From Nesterenkonia sphaerica (GTDB lineage: Bacteria > Actinomycetota > Actinomycetes > Actinomycetales > Micrococcaceae), in NCBI RefSeq assembly GCF_005771565.1, contig NZ_VAWA01000002.1:272161-314592 (forward strand): a stretch of 42,432 nucleotides of DNA, written 5' to 3'. The notes beneath the pieces were generated by a model that worked only from the letters and a program-made list of their open reading frames with translations, was not told the DNA's origin and ran no database searches. Both the position numbers and the translations under genes were made by a program. This document shows positions 17,601 to 30,180 of the stretch, one piece after another. Position 1 is the stretch's first letter. Every line of letters begins with the position of its first letter.

Positions 17601-18233
17601 ATGCCAAAGACTCCTTTGCGTGCGCGTCGCACCGTCAAGGCTTCGAGGGCGCTCGGCATTGCGCTGACCCCCAAAGCTCAGAAGTACCTCGACCGCCGCC
17701 CCTATGGCCCGGGCCAGCATGGTCGCACCCGCCGCCGCACTGACTCTGACTACGCAGTGCGTCTGCGGGAGAAGCAGAAGCTGCGTGCCCAGTACGGGAT
17801 CCGCGAAGCGCAGCTGACTCGTTACTACGAGGAGGCCAAGCGCCAGGGCGAGGGCCTGACCGGTGAAAACCTCATTGAGCTGCTCGAATCCCGGCTGGAC
17901 GCGGTGGTGCTGCGGGCCGGGTTCGCCCGGACCATCGCCCAGGCCCGCCAGTTCGTGGTGCACCGCCACATCCTGGTCAACGGCAAGCGAGTCGACCGGC
18001 CTTCCTTCCGTGTGAAGCCCGGCCAGATGGTCCATGTCCACGAGCGCAGCGAGAAGTTTGAACCCTTCCAGATCGCCGCGGCAGGCGCCCACCAGGAAGT
18101 CCTCCCGGCGGTGCCCGGCTACCTGAAGGTGGACCTGGATGCACTGCAGGCAACCCTTGTTCGCAAACCAGAGCGCGCCGAGGTCCCTGTGACCTGCGAA
18201 GAGCAGCTGGTCGTGGAGTACTACGCACGCTGA
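17601..18233 (+). CDS. rpsD: 30S ribosomal protein S4
   Basis: 210 residues, full length for actinobacteria. Family segments are RALGIALTPKAQKYLDRRPY, PGQHG, DYAVRLREKQKLRAQYGI, the S4 RNA-binding fold LESRLDAVVLRAGFARTIAQ with HRHILVNGKRVDRPS, and the end QLVVEYYAR. S4 is a primary 16S rRNA-binding protein that starts assembly of the small-subunit body. There is only a modest ribosome binding site (AGAAAGAAG) before a six-T run and the ATG. The gene stands alone with its own leader and terminator rather than in the ribosomal alpha operon, as is usual in Micrococcales. Confidence 0.97.
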   Translation: MPKTPLRARRTVKASRALGIALTPKAQKYLDRRPYGPGQHGRTRRRTDSDYAVRLREKQKLRAQYGIREAQLTRYYEEAKRQGEGLTGENLIELLESRLDAVVLRAGFARTIAQARQFVVHRHILVNGKRVDRPSFRVKPGQMVHVHERSEKFEPFQIAAAGAHQEVLPAVPGYLKVDLDALQATLVRKPERAEVPVTCEEQLVVEYYAR

Positions 18234-18306
18234 TCAGTGCCGGGCCGCAGGCCCGCCAAGTGTCATGCGTTCCGCTCTGCGGGCGCGGACACCGCACCGA
18301 AGCCAT

Positions 18307-18355
18307 GCCGAGCCCGTCGCGTCCCCTGGTGGATGCGGCGGGCTCGGCGCGTTTT
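18307..18355 (+). terminator. rpsD intrinsic terminator
   Basis: An 18-bp stem with two G-U wobbles, 18307-18324 and 18331-18348, has a 6-base loop and is followed by GCGTTTT. The stem begins GCCGAGCCCG. It separates rpsD from alaS. TAAACT at 18364-18369 just after it could be the alaS -10 box. Confidence 0.85.
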
Positions 18356-18430
18356 CCCTCACGTAAACTGGGCCCGGCGCCCGCCTCAGCCACCCCGCCA
18401 ACGTCAACTCTGAGCAGGAGAGACCCCCCG

Positions 18431-21135
<2,705 letters not shown>

Positions 21136-21136
<1 letters not shown>

Positions 21137-21627
21137 TGAGCCGGGATCGAGCGGGAGTGCGGCTTGCGGTCGACGTCGGGGACGCCCGCGTAGGCCTTGC
21201 TGCCACGGATCCGGATGCGCTGCTGGCGACTCCGGTGATGACCCTGCGCCGGGACAAGAACCGGGGCTCAGATCTGCGGATGATCACCCGCATAGCCCAG
21301 GACCGGAAGTGCGCAGTGGTCTATGTGGGACTCCCCCTGTCCCTCTCCGGGGTCGAGACGCCATCCACCCAGAAGGCTCGGGAGTTTGCTCAGGCACTGG
21401 CGGAACGTTTCGCAGAACAGATGCTTTCAGCAGAAGTTCGGCTCATTGACGAACGCCTCTCCACTGTCTCCGCCTCGGATAAGATGCGCGCTTCCGGGGT
21501 GGAGGCCCGGCACCAGCGGGCCAGCATCGACCAGGCCGCCGCAGTGGAAATCCTCACGCATGCGCTGAATATGCGCGCCGCGCAGGGGACAGAACCCGGC
21601 ACCCTGGTTTTCCACAGATCTGATTAG
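21136..21627 (+). CDS. ruvX: RuvX/YqgF family putative pre-16S rRNA nuclease / Holliday junction resolvase
   Basis: 163 residues with an RNase H-like fold. The first strand is VRLAVDVGDARVGLAATD, and VVYVGLPLSLSG and VRLIDERLSTVSA carry the other conserved acidic and surface residues. The last conserved acid lies in SIDQAAAVEIL. YqgF in E. coli trims the 5' end of 16S rRNA; a resolvase role was proposed earlier from the fold. Its start overlaps the alaS stop. In most Micrococcales it is followed by mltG and aroE; here it is followed by the AbiEi-like gene 40 bp on, showing a local rearrangement. Confidence 0.9.
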
Positions 21628-21667
21628 GGTCTTGTAGCCGCGGCCACGAAGCGACCAAGCTGGCACT

Positions 21668-22432
21668 ATGCAGTCAGCACACAGTGGCGGCGATGCCGGT
21701 GGGCTTCAGGAGCACCTGCACACCACCGGCAAGCCCTTCAGCTCCGCAGAGCTGCAGGCGATGACACAGCGTGGCGCCATGCGGCACGTAGTGAGTGATG
21801 TCTATGCGGAAAATGTCGTCCCCGACAGTCCCGCAGTCCGTGCTGCAGCCGCTGCCATGCTGCTGAACTCTGCCCTGGCGGAGCACGGTGTTCTCTGCGG
21901 AGAGACCGCCGCCTGGGTGCATCTGGGCACTGCGGCTCCGAAGAAGCTCACGGTCCTGGTGGACGCGGAGACCAACCGCCGATTCTCCGTGCGCAAGGTG
22001 CAGCTTCACCGGAGCCGGCTCAGCCCCGAGGACGTAGAAAGGTTTGGCCCCACCGCCTGCACCACTTCATTGCGCACCGCTGCAGACCTCTTCTGCGGTA
22101 CAGGCGTGCGGCACCTACGCCGGGCATTGGACCGAATCGCTGAAGGGTACGGCCGTGCCGAACGGATCCTACAGCGGTGGCCGTGCGCCCAATCCCCGCT
22201 GTGGGACCGGGATGAGGATCTCTGGCACCCCGGGCCTGAAGATGAACGCATCATGCATCAGCGCTGGCACACTATTGACCAGCTGCTGCACCAATCACAG
22301 TCCGGCCCCTGGCAGCTTGCTGATCTGGTGATGCGGATCCTCTCCCGGACGGGTTGGGACCATCAGCGCCACCGGCGCATCGGTGAGCTGATTGCTCAGT
22401 GCGTTTCGCGCCGCTTGCCCACGGTGCGGTAG
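21668..22432 (+). CDS. AbiEi antitoxin-like protein, no toxin partner
   Basis: 254 residues, weak ribosome binding site. The N-terminus ([20 protein letters not shown], then [19 protein letters not shown]) resembles the winged-helix start of AbiEi-type antitoxin-like proteins common in actinobacteria. The middle part ([18 protein letters not shown] and the segment from [19 protein letters not shown]) matches their second conserved block. AbiEi represses its own operon and neutralises the nucleotidyltransferase toxin AbiEii in type IV toxin-antitoxin systems, but no AbiEii gene is nearby. Solo versions are common near rel in Micrococcales, so a regulatory job may have replaced the antitoxin role. 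The last 37 bp overlap the end of rel on the other strand. Confidence 0.6.
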   Translation: MQSAHSGGDAGGLQEHLHTTGKPFSSAELQAMTQRGAMRHVVSDVYAENVVPDSPAVRAAAAAMLLNSALAEHGVLCGETAAWVHLGTAAPKKLTVLVDAETNRRFSVRKVQLHRSRLSPEDVERFGPTACTTSLRTAADLFCGTGVRHLRRALDRIAEGYGRAERILQRWPCAQSPLWDRDEDLWHPGPEDERIMHQRWHTIDQLLHQSQSGPWQLADLVMRILSRTGWDHQRHRRIGELIAQCVSRRLPTVR

Positions 22433-24813
22433 ACATCGTAGACACCGTCGATGCGTCGCACAGAGTTCAGCACGTGGTTGAGATACCTCGGGTCGCCCAT
22501 CTCGAAGCTGAAGCGGGAGACGGCCACCCTGTCCCGGGAAGTCTGCACGGTGGCGGAGAGGATATTGACCTGCGACTCGGCCAGGGTCCGGGTCACATCC
22601 AACAGCAGCGACTTCCTGTCCAGCGCCTCCACCTGGATCTCAACCAGGAAGACCGAGGATTTCGTGGGAGCCCAGTCGACCTCCACCAGACGGCCTGGTT
22701 GCTCGCGCAGCTGATTGACGTTGCGACAGTCCGCCCGATGGACAGAGACCCCCTGTCCCCGAGTGACAAAACCCTCGATGGCGTCGGGCGGCACCGGGGT
22801 GCAGCACCGGGCCAGTTTGGCCAGCACATTTTGTGCGCCTCGGACCGTCACCCCCGCATCGGCGTATTCCGACGGACGCGTGGCCGGTGAGGTGATGGGG
22901 GTGATGTCGTGTTCTTCGGACTCTTCTTCGTCCGTGTCCAAGAGGGAGCCCACATGTTCGAGGACATTCTGGATCGAGACGTGCTCCTCGCCGATGCCGG
23001 CATAGAGTCCGGAGATGTCGGTGTAATGCAGCTCCTCGGCGACGGTGAGCAGCACATCGGGGTTCATGGCCTTCTGCAGCGGAAGGTTGGACTTCCGCGT
23101 GGCCTTGGTGAGCATCTCTTTTCCGCGCTCGATGGACTCCTCGCGGCGTTCCTTCGAGAACCAGTGGCGAATCTTGTTGCGCGCCCGAGCCGACTTGACG
23201 AACATGAGCCAGTCATTCGACGGCCCTGCGCTCTCCGCCTTCGAGGTGAAGATTTCCACCCAATCCCCGTGGTTGAGCTCTGAGCTCAGCGGCACGAGCT
23301 TGCCATTGACACGTGCCCCGATGGTCTTGTGTCCCACATCAGTGTGTATGGCGTAGGCGAAGTCTACCGGCGTGGCTCCTGCCGGCAGTGAGATCACCTC
23401 GCCCTGAGGGGTGTAGACGAACACCTCCCGGGTATTGATCTCATTGCGCAGCGACTCGAGAAACTCATCTGGATCAGTCGTTTCCGACTGCCAATCGACT
23501 AGGGACCGCAGCCAGCCGATCTCCTCGGTGGCCTGGGACTGCTGCGTTGCGCCCTTGGGCTGAGCTGCCGGGGCGGCTCCGGAGGGCCGGGTGCCCTGCC
23601 CGGAGGCGGGGTGCCGCTTGTACTTCCAATGAGCGGCTACCCCGTATTCGGCACGCCGGTGCATCTCGTGGGTTCTGATCTGCACCTCCACAGGCTTCCC
23701 TGCCGGGCCCAGGACAGTGGTGTGCAGGGACTGGTACATATTGAACTTGGGCATGGCGATGTAGTCCTTGAACCTGCCAGGCAGGGGGGACCATCTGGCG
23801 TGGAGTGAGCCCAGCGCCGCATAACAGTCACGCACGGAGTCCACCAGCACCCGCACCCCCATGAGGTCATGGATGTCGTCGAATTCCTTTCCACGGACGA
23901 TCATCTTCTGGTAGATCGAATAGTAATGCTTAGGTCTGCCGGTGATGGTCGCGGAAATGTTCGCCCCGTTGAGGTCATCAGCGATGGCCGCCCGCACTTC
24001 TGAGAGAAACTTCTCCCGCTGCGGGGTCCGGTCCCCCACCAGCCGGACGATCTCTTCGTAGACCTTGGGGTACAGCGCGGCGAAAGACAGGTCCTCCAAC
24101 TCCCACTTCAGGGTGTTCATGCCCAGTCGGTGCGCCAGGGGTGAAAAGATCTCCAGAGTCTCTTTGGCCTTCCGAGCACTCTTCTCCGGGGGGACATACC
24201 GCCAGGTTCGCGCGTTGTGGAGCCGGTCTGCCAACTTGATCATCAGCACGCGGATGTCTTTGGCCATGGCCAAGACCATCTTCCGCACGGTTTCTGCCTG
24301 GGCGGCGTCGCCGAATTTAAGCTTGTCCAGTTTGGTCACACCGTCCACCAGGAGACTGATTTCCTTGCCGAAATCAGCGGTGAGCTCCTCCAGGCTGTAT
24401 TCGGTGTCCTCGACGGTGTCGTGGAGCAGCGCGGCGGCCAAGGTGGATCCGTTGAGTCCGAGTTCAGCCAAGATCGTGGCCACAGCGACAGGGTGGGTGA
24501 TGTAGGGATCGCCTGACTTGCGCTTCTGGCCGCGGTGGTGATGCTCCGCAGTGGCAAAAGCGCGGCGGATCAGCGGAAGGTCGCCCTCGGCACGATTAGC
24601 GCGCACCGCGCGCAGCAGCGGCTCCAGCAGCGGCGAGTCCTGAGAATGCGCCAGCGACCCCACCGCCCGCGCGCGGCGGGCGGGTGCTGTGTGGGTACCC
24701 GGTGGTGCGGTGGGCTCCGCTGGAGGAGTGGTGGCCGCCGCAGCCCCAGGAGCCGGTGCGCCGTCGCTGTTCACGCTTTTGGTGCCTACTCCCTCATGAC
24801 AATTGACATGCAA
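22396..24813 (-). CDS. rel: Bifunctional (p)ppGpp synthetase/hydrolase Rel
   Basis: 805 residues from the ATG at 24813; a GTG at 24774 (792 residues) is an alternative, and neither has a clear ribosome binding site. After a Pro/Ala-rich N-terminus comes the hydrolase domain with [14 protein letters not shown] and HD131-132 in LLHDTVED. The synthetase domain follows ([48 protein letters not shown]). Then come TGS ([20 protein letters not shown]), a zinc-finger/helical part ([18 protein letters not shown]) and the ACT domain. It makes and breaks (p)ppGpp in response to uncharged tRNA on the ribosome. Upstream is secF, 12 bp away. A TAGACT box (24823-24828) overlaps the secF stop, so a leaderless message is possible. 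Confidence 0.95.
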   Translation of the reverse strand: MHVNCHEGVGTKSVNSDGAPAPGAAAATTPPAEPTAPPGTHTAPARRARAVGSLAHSQDSPLLEPLLRAVRANRAEGDLPLIRRAFATAEHHHRGQKRKSGDPYITHPVAVATILAELGLNGSTLAAALLHDTVEDTEYSLEELTADFGKEISLLVDGVTKLDKLKFGDAAQAETVRKMVLAMAKDIRVLMIKLADRLHNARTWRYVPPEKSARKAKETLEIFSPLAHRLGMNTLKWELEDLSFAALYPKVYEEIVRLVGDRTPQREKFLSEVRAAIADDLNGANISATITGRPKHYYSIYQKMIVRGKEFDDIHDLMGVRVLVDSVRDCYAALGSLHARWSPLPGRFKDYIAMPKFNMYQSLHTTVLGPAGKPVEVQIRTHEMHRRAEYGVAAHWKYKRHPASGQGTRPSGAAPAAQPKGATQQSQATEEIGWLRSLVDWQSETTDPDEFLESLRNEINTREVFVYTPQGEVISLPAGATPVDFAYAIHTDVGHKTIGARVNGKLVPLSSELNHGDWVEIFTSKAESAGPSNDWLMFVKSARARNKIRHWFSKERREESIERGKEMLTKATRKSNLPLQKAMNPDVLLTVAEELHYTDISGLYAGIGEEHVSIQNVLEHVGSLLDTDEEESEEHDITPITSPATRPSEYADAGVTVRGAQNVLAKLARCCTPVPPDAIEGFVTRGQGVSVHRADCRNVNQLREQPGRLVEVDWAPTKSSVFLVEIQVEALDRKSLLLDVTRTLAESQVNILSATVQTSRDRVAVSRFSFEMGDPRYLNHVLNSVRRIDGVYDVYRTVGKRRETH

Positions 24814-24825
24814 TGTGGAGACAGT

Positions 24826-25980
24826 CTAACGCTGTTCCTCGCTAGAAGATTCCGGGGGCTCTCCGCTGACCACAAGGTCCCAGTCCAGAATCTCGATCTC
24901 CTCGGCTTCTGCCGGTTCCTCCGGTTCAGGAAGCGGCGGGAAAGCTACCGGCTGACCCTCTGCATCCAGGGGAGTGCCGGAGTAGGTCACCGTCCCTACT
25001 CCGCGCTCCTCGCGGAGCCGGAGCACAAGATCGGTATGTGCCGTCACATCCGCATCCCCCCGGCGCATCCAAGCATAGAGCGGGGCCTGGACGAAGATCG
25101 TGGCGATGGTGCCGACGATGATCCCGGTGAACAGGGCCAGTGCAATGTCCCGCAGTGTGCCGGCCCCGAGCAGCCACGAACCGATGAACAGGATCGACCC
25201 GACGGGCAGGAGGCCCACCACCGAGGTGTTGACCGACCTGACCAACGTTTGGTTGATGGCGAGATTGACCCGCTCGGTGAACGTCTGGTCCTTCTGCTCC
25301 TGCAGCGGACCGACGTTCTCCCTGATCTTGTCGAAGACGACCATCGTGTCGTACAACGCATAGGACAGGATCGTGAGGAACCCAATGATCGCACTGGGGG
25401 TGACTTCGAACCCGGTGGCGGAGTAGATGCCGACGGTCACCACCACCACGAACGCCAGTCCGGCCAGCGCGGCCACCGACATCTTCCAGGTCCGGAAGTA
25501 CAGCGCCATATAGAGCGCGACCAGCAGCAGAAACACGCCCAGGCCGATCATCATCTGCTGAGAGACGTGCTCTCCCCAGACGGGCCCGATAAAGGTCGAA
25601 GACACCTGGTCGGGCCCCACTCCGTACCCTTCCTGCAGGGCCTGTCCGACCTCCAGCGTCTCCTCCTCGTCGAGCTCCTCGGTCTGGACGCGGATGGTCT
25701 GCTCGGTGATCTGGGTGACCACGGCATCTTGGCCGGAGACTTCCTGAACTGCGTCTTCACCGATGCTGATGTCGGTGTTCTCGGTCTGTGAAATGGTGAA
25801 TTCGCTGCCACCGGTGAATTCGATCCCGAAGTTGAATCCCCCGCGCAAGAAAGGAATCGCGATGGCCACAGCCACCAGGATCGCTGCGACCAGGAACCAG
25901 AGGCGAGAGCGCTGCACGAACGGGTAGGACCGCTCACCGGTGTAGAGCTGGTTCCCTGCTGTGGCGAATCCGGCGGCCAT
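24826..25980 (-). CDS. secF: Protein translocase subunit SecF
   Basis: 384 residues. The first membrane helix (LWFLVAAILVAVAIAIPF) is followed by GGFNFGIEFTGGSEF, the D1 motif, then an extracytoplasmic domain. Five further helices include PSAIIGFLTILSYALYDTMVVFD and LFIGSWLLGAGTLRDIALAL. A charged acidic tail of about 80 residues ends the protein. SecDF uses the proton gradient to pull exported proteins through SecYEG. Its ATG overlaps the secD stop (TGATG), so the two are co-translated. Confidence 0.96.
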   Translation of the reverse strand: MAAGFATAGNQLYTGERSYPFVQRSRLWFLVAAILVAVAIAIPFLRGGFNFGIEFTGGSEFTISQTENTDISIGEDAVQEVSGQDAVVTQITEQTIRVQTEELDEEETLEVGQALQEGYGVGPDQVSSTFIGPVWGEHVSQQMMIGLGVFLLLVALYMALYFRTWKMSVAALAGLAFVVVVTVGIYSATGFEVTPSAIIGFLTILSYALYDTMVVFDKIRENVGPLQEQKDQTFTERVNLAINQTLVRSVNTSVVGLLPVGSILFIGSWLLGAGTLRDIALALFTGIIVGTIATIFVQAPLYAWMRRGDADVTAHTDLVLRLREERGVGTVTYSGTPLDAEGQPVAFPPLPEPEEPAEAEEIEILDWDLVVSGEPPESSSEEQR

Positions 25981-27887
25981 CAGCGATCAGCCCCTTCCCT
26001 GAGTGATTCCGCCTGCGCCCGTGCCAGTTCTTCCCTGGCTTTGCGCCGTTCGGCGATGGTCATGTTGGCCCAGTCGGCCTCGGCGATGTCCGGCTCCTCA
26101 GGCGTCACCGGCCGGGTACTCGGCGGCGGCCCGGCCGCGGCAGGCGCTGCTTCGCCCACCACAGCTGCCGCGGCGTGCTCCGAGTACACCACCTGAGAGC
26201 GAGCGAAACGCCCGGCACCCTTGTAAAGAACGTCGACGCCAAGTTCTTTGGCGCTGAGTCCGGAGAACCGCTTGCCAGCGGCGAAGAACCGGCGCCGTGC
26301 CAGCAGCTGCATCAGCGGGTGGGTGAACAGGAAGACCAGTATCACATCGATCAGCGCCGTCAGGCCGAGGGTGAAGGCGAAGCCACGGACATTGCCCACC
26401 GCCACCAGGTACAGCACCACTGCGGCGATCACATTGACCGCTTTCGATGCCAAAATGGTCCGCCGGGCGCGGGACCAGCCGGCCTCCACCGCTCCGGCTA
26501 ATGAGCGGCCCTCGCGGAGTTCGTCTTTGACGCGTTCAAAATAGACCACGAATGAGTCAGCGGTAAGGCCTATGGACAGGATCAGTCCGGCAATACCGGC
26601 CAAGGAGAGTCGATACCCGTCTGACCACCCCAGCAGCGAGATCGCCCACCAGGTGATCAGCCCCACCACGATCAGTGAAGGGATTGTCACCGCCAGCGCC
26701 AGCGCCCGGTACTGGTACACAGCGTATCCGGCGGTGAGGAACAGACCGATGATCCCGGCCAGAAGTCCCATACGCAGCTGATCAGCACCCAGCGTCGCCG
26801 AGATCTGCTGCTCCGACTCGATCTGGAAGGAGATCGGCAGTGAGCCGTAGCGTAGCTGTTCGGCCAGGTTGCGCGCCTCCTCATCGGTGTATCCACCGGT
26901 GATGCGGGCGTTGCCGTCTGTGATGGGACTGACCATGTTCGGGGCCACAATCACCTGACCGTCCAGCACGATGCCGAAGCGATTCTGCGGAGTACCCTGC
27001 TCGAAGCCGAAGAGCCGAGTCGAGGACTCCCGGAACTGCTCCGTGCCCGTGGAGTCGAAGTGAATGACGGTCTCATAGGCACCGGTGGGGCTGCCATCCT
27101 GCCGGGACTCAGTGCCCCAGCTGGCGTCGTCGATATTGTCGCCGTCGACGTCTACTGGGCCGAGCAGCAGGACCTCCCCGGTGTCGGGGTTGCAGGTGAT
27201 CAGCGGCTCGTCGGCCTCCTGAGCTTCACGCTCGGCCAGGGGCAGGTCCCGGGTGCACTCATAGTTGTGGAAGTCTGCAGCGAGTTCCGGGGTGATCCAA
27301 TTGAGATCCGAATGGTCTTCCGGTTCTGCCGTCGGTTCGTCGAAGTCTTCTGGGCGGGCCTGTTCGTCTTCGCCGAACTCCTCATCCTCCTCCAGCGTCT
27401 CCAGCTGTTGCAGGATCTCTTCTCGCTCCGCGTCGCTGAGATCAGGGTTCTCGGCCAGCTCCTGCATCTGCATCTCTTCGGCATAGGCGGCGTCGAAACG
27501 TGCATCCAGCACCGGCCGGAACTCCATCGCCGCACTGGCCTGAATCAGCTGCCGGGTTTCCTCATCGGGGACACCGGGCATGCCGACAACGACGTTCTCC
27601 GCACCCTGCACAGCGATCTCGGCCTCCGCCACGCCGGTTCCGTCGACACGCTGGCGGATGATTTCGACGGCCTGGTTCAGCTGGTCGTCATCGATTTCCT
27701 CACCGGATTCCACCTGCGGCGAGAGCACCATCTGGGTGCCTCCCGACAAGTCGAGGGCGAGCAGCGGGGCCCACTGCGCCTGACCCTGCTGGACGCCGTA
27801 GGCAAGGCCTCCGCCCATTCCGACCAACAGCAGGAAGAGAACCACAAGTGCGGCTCGTGCCCTCCGCACGGGCTTTGATGCGGCCAT
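25980..27887 (-). CDS. secD: Protein translocase subunit SecD
   Basis: 635 residues. An N-terminal membrane helix (about 11-33) is followed by LLALDLSGGTQMVL, the conserved D1 segment. The large extracytoplasmic region contains a very acidic insertion at about 136-195 (EELAENPDLSDAEREEI and EEDEEFGEDEQARPEDFDEP as examples). The RSD-like membrane half has QLRMGLLAGIIGLFLTAGYA, GIAGLILSIGLTADSFVVYF and ERVKDELREGRS. The C-terminal 100 residues are soluble with TRPVTPEEPDIAEADW. The gene lies 11 bp after yajC, and secF overlaps its stop. The acidic insert is a lineage feature, not damage. Confidence 0.95.
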   Translation of the reverse strand: MAASKPVRRARAALVVLFLLLVGMGGGLAYGVQQGQAQWAPLLALDLSGGTQMVLSPQVESGEEIDDDQLNQAVEIIRQRVDGTGVAEAEIAVQGAENVVVGMPGVPDEETRQLIQASAAMEFRPVLDARFDAAYAEEMQMQELAENPDLSDAEREEILQQLETLEEDEEFGEDEQARPEDFDEPTAEPEDHSDLNWITPELAADFHNYECTRDLPLAEREAQEADEPLITCNPDTGEVLLLGPVDVDGDNIDDASWGTESRQDGSPTGAYETVIHFDSTGTEQFRESSTRLFGFEQGTPQNRFGIVLDGQVIVAPNMVSPITDGNARITGGYTDEEARNLAEQLRYGSLPISFQIESEQQISATLGADQLRMGLLAGIIGLFLTAGYAVYQYRALALAVTIPSLIVVGLITWWAISLLGWSDGYRLSLAGIAGLILSIGLTADSFVVYFERVKDELREGRSLAGAVEAGWSRARRTILASKAVNVIAAVVLYLVAVGNVRGFAFTLGLTALIDVILVFLFTHPLMQLLARRRFFAAGKRFSGLSAKELGVDVLYKGAGRFARSQVVYSEHAAAAVVGEAAPAAAGPPPSTRPVTPEEPDIAEADWANMTIAERRKAREELARAQAESLREGADR

Positions 27888-27898
27888 GGAGGATGCTG

Positions 27899-28330
27899 CT
27901 AGCGGGGGTCGGTGCTGTCAGGTGCCGTGGGATCGATGTCCGGCTGATCTGCCTCCGTCACATCGGTCTCCGGCCTCTGTCCCGGGGCTGGCTCCACCAC
28001 CTGCTGAACCGCCTGCAGCAGGAAGTCCATACGGTCCCCGTGGGAGAACTCGAGGGTGATGCGCTGGTGTTCGTCGTCGCGGCTGACCACGCGACCGACG
28101 ATGCCTCCGGCGGTGACCACTTCGGCGCCTACTACCGCGCCCTCATTGGCCTTGCGCACGTCCTCGCGCATCTTGCGGCTGCGCCGCCACGTGGCGAAGA
28201 TGAACAGTGCCAGCAAGCCGAACATCAGCAGCATGAAAATGGCGCTTCCGCCAGCTTCGCCGCCTTCGGCTCCGGCAACAGGGGCGGCGGCGGTCACAGT
28301 GGACAGGTGTAGTGTCAGGGAGTCAATCAC
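27899..28330 (-). CDS. yajC: Preprotein translocase subunit YajC
   Basis: 143 residues from a GTG with AGGGTG six bases upstream. A single membrane helix (IFMLLMFGLLALFIFATW, about 31-48) is followed by RRSRKMREDVRKANEGAVVGAEVVTAGGIVGRV, the YajC core, and an acidic Pro-rich tail. YajC binds SecDF in the translocon and is not essential in E. coli. It begins the yajC-secD-secF set, 32 bp downstream of ruvB on the same strand. Confidence 0.93.
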   Translation of the reverse strand: MIDSLTLHLSTVTAAAPVAGAEGGEAGGSAIFMLLMFGLLALFIFATWRRSRKMREDVRKANEGAVVGAEVVTAGGIVGRVVSRDDEHQRITLEFSHGDRMDFLLQAVQQVVEPAPGQRPETDVTEADQPDIDPTAPDSTDPR

Positions 28331-28362
28331 AACCGTTCACCCTAACAGGCAAAGCTGGAGAT

Positions 28363-29409
28363 TCACTCATCCCACAGCGGCGATGTCTGTTCATCGCGCT
28401 GTGGCGGTGCGGTGAGCCCCAGGTGCTCCCACGCGGCGTCAGTGGCAATTCGACCCCGCGGGGTTCTGGCCAGCAGGCCCTCACGCACCAAATAAGGTTC
28501 GGCGACCGTCTCCACCGTTTCGGTCTCCTCCCCCACCAATATGGCCAAGGTGGACAGACCCACCGGACCGCCGCGGAACTTGGTGCATAGGGCCTCCAAC
28601 ACGGCCCGGTCGAGGCGATCTAGTCCCAGCGAGTCCACCTCATAGGTGTCCAATGCCGCTGAAGCTGCGGCGCGGTCGACCTCATTGACTTCATGCACTA
28701 GTGCCCAGTCCCGCACGCGGCGCAGAAGCCGGTTGGCAATGCGCGGGGTGCCGCGCGACCGTGAGGAGATTTCCACGAATCCCCCGGCGGTGACCTGCAT
28801 CTCCAGCATCCCTGCGGAGCGTCGAAGCACTTTCTGCAGCTCCTCGGGGCTGTAGTACTCCAGGTGGCCGGTGAAGCCGAATCGGTCCCGCAGCGGCCCC
28901 GGAAGCAGCCCGGCCCGGGTGGTGGCGCCAACCAAGGTGAACGGGGCCAGTTCCAGCGGGATCGACGTCGCCCCGGCACCTTTGCCCACGATGATGTCGA
29001 CGCGGAAGTCCTCCATGGCGATGTACAGCATCTCTTCAGCGGGGCGCGACATTCGGTGAATTTCGTCGATGAAGAGCACCTCACCGTCGGTCAGTGACGA
29101 CAGAATCGCTGCCAGGTCCCCAGCGTGCTGGATGGCTGGACCCGAGGTGATGCGCAAGGCGGCCTGCATCTCGGCGGCAATGATCATCGCCAGAGTGGTC
29201 TTGCCCAGTCCCGGGGGACCCGAGAGCAGCACGTGGTCTGCCGCCGTCTGGCGAATCCGGGAGGACTGAAGCACAAGCGACAGCTGGGTTCGTACAGTGG
29301 CCTGCCCGACGAAGTCGTCCAGGGCCTTCGGCCGCAGGGCTGCCTCCAGCGCCTTCTCCTCCACCGCCGGAGCGGTGCCGACCAGGTCCCGGGGATCAGT
29401 GCTGCTCAC
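28363..29409 (-). CDS. ruvB: Holliday junction branch-migration ATPase RuvB
   Basis: 348 residues from a GTG with AAGGAAGAG upstream. Walker A is GPPGLGKT (64-71), Walker B LFIDEIHR (DEIH 115-118), sensor 1 is GATTRAGLL and the arginine finger region is GPLRDRFGF. The C-terminal winged helix has [16 protein letters not shown] and RTPRGRIAT. Two RuvB hexamers pump DNA through RuvA-bound junctions before RuvC cuts. It lies 52 bp downstream of ruvA. Confidence 0.97.
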   Translation of the reverse strand: MSSTDPRDLVGTAPAVEEKALEAALRPKALDDFVGQATVRTQLSLVLQSSRIRQTAADHVLLSGPPGLGKTTLAMIIAAEMQAALRITSGPAIQHAGDLAAILSSLTDGEVLFIDEIHRMSRPAEEMLYIAMEDFRVDIIVGKGAGATSIPLELAPFTLVGATTRAGLLPGPLRDRFGFTGHLEYYSPEELQKVLRRSAGMLEMQVTAGGFVEISSRSRGTPRIANRLLRRVRDWALVHEVNEVDRAAASAALDTYEVDSLGLDRLDRAVLEALCTKFRGGPVGLSTLAILVGEETETVETVAEPYLVREGLLARTPRGRIATDAAWEHLGLTAPPQRDEQTSPLWDE

Positions 29410-29461
29410 GGTAGTTGACTCTTCCTTCCGCGCCGGGCGGCTGAGCGGACAGACCTGCTAG

Positions 29462-30097
29462 TCATACGGCGCCGACCTTCGCGGTCCCCAGTGAGCGCAG
29501 GACGGTGCGCAGCACAGTGGCTGTGCCGGAGGTGATCAGTTCTGGATTAGCCGACAGGGCCTCATCAATCGCTTTGGCAGCGTCCTTGTCCGTCCATCCC
29601 AGTGAGGTCAGGGCGGCACGCACTTCGGCTGTGGTCGCATCTGCCGCCGAGGGCGCTGCCGCATGCTGCTTCCCCGCTGCTGCGGTGTCTGAATCAATGA
29701 CCAGTTTGCCGGCCAATTCCAGCAGAATTCGCTGGGCCGTCTTCTTCCCGATCCCCGGTACCTGCGTGAACGCGGAGGTGTCAGAGTCCCGAATGGCCAG
29801 ACGCACCTCATCCGGAGTGTGGACGCTGAGCACCGCCAGGGCGAGCCGAGGGCCGACGCCGGAAATCCCCAGCAGGGTGGTGAAGATCTCGCGCTCGTGT
29901 GTGTCAGAGAATCCGAACAGCAGGGGGGCGTCGTCCTGGCGCGGCACGAAGTGGGTGTGCAGGTAAGCGGCCTGGCCGGTGCGCAGGGACCCCAGGGTCT
30001 GCGGTGTGGCGTGAACCGTGAGGCCGAACCCAGAGACCTCGACCACGGTATGGTCGAGGGCTACGTGGAGCACCTCTCCGCGGATGCTGGAAATCAT
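29462..30097 (-). CDS. ruvA: Holliday junction-binding protein RuvA
   Basis: 211 residues, ATG start with GAGGTG upstream. Domain I is the OB fold (MISSIRGEVLHVALDHTVVE and GLTVHATPQTLGSL). Domain II carries two helix-hairpin-helix motifs (LLGISGVGPRLALAVLS and FTQVPGIGKKTAQRILLEL). A flexible Ala-rich linker leads to domain III (EVRAALTSLGWTDKDAAKAID), which binds RuvB. RuvA tetramers hold the four-way junction open. It is 83 bp downstream of ruvC. Confidence 0.96.
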   Translation of the reverse strand: MISSIRGEVLHVALDHTVVEVSGFGLTVHATPQTLGSLRTGQAAYLHTHFVPRQDDAPLLFGFSDTHEREIFTTLLGISGVGPRLALAVLSVHTPDEVRLAIRDSDTSAFTQVPGIGKKTAQRILLELAGKLVIDSDTAAAGKQHAAAPSAADATTAEVRAALTSLGWTDKDAAKAIDEALSANPELITSGTATVLRTVLRSLGTAKVGAV

Positions 30098-30180
30098 GGG
30101 TCACCTCGTGTGAATCGGTCGCAGCGGAATAGAACGTATCTTCGACCAGACTAGCGGTTTGTTGCCTCGTGCGGGGTCAA

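Noticed and set aside
18260-18430. 57-codon extension of alaS
   Set aside because: It runs through the rpsD terminator hairpin; the ATG at 18431 has a ribosome binding site and the normal protein start.
24535-25791. 418-codon plus-strand open frame opposite rel and secF
   Set aside because: Composition follows the third-position GC bias of the real minus-strand genes, and it crosses two good genes.
27888-27898. Separate promoter between yajC and secD
   Set aside because: Only 11 bases on the same strand; operon structure explains it.
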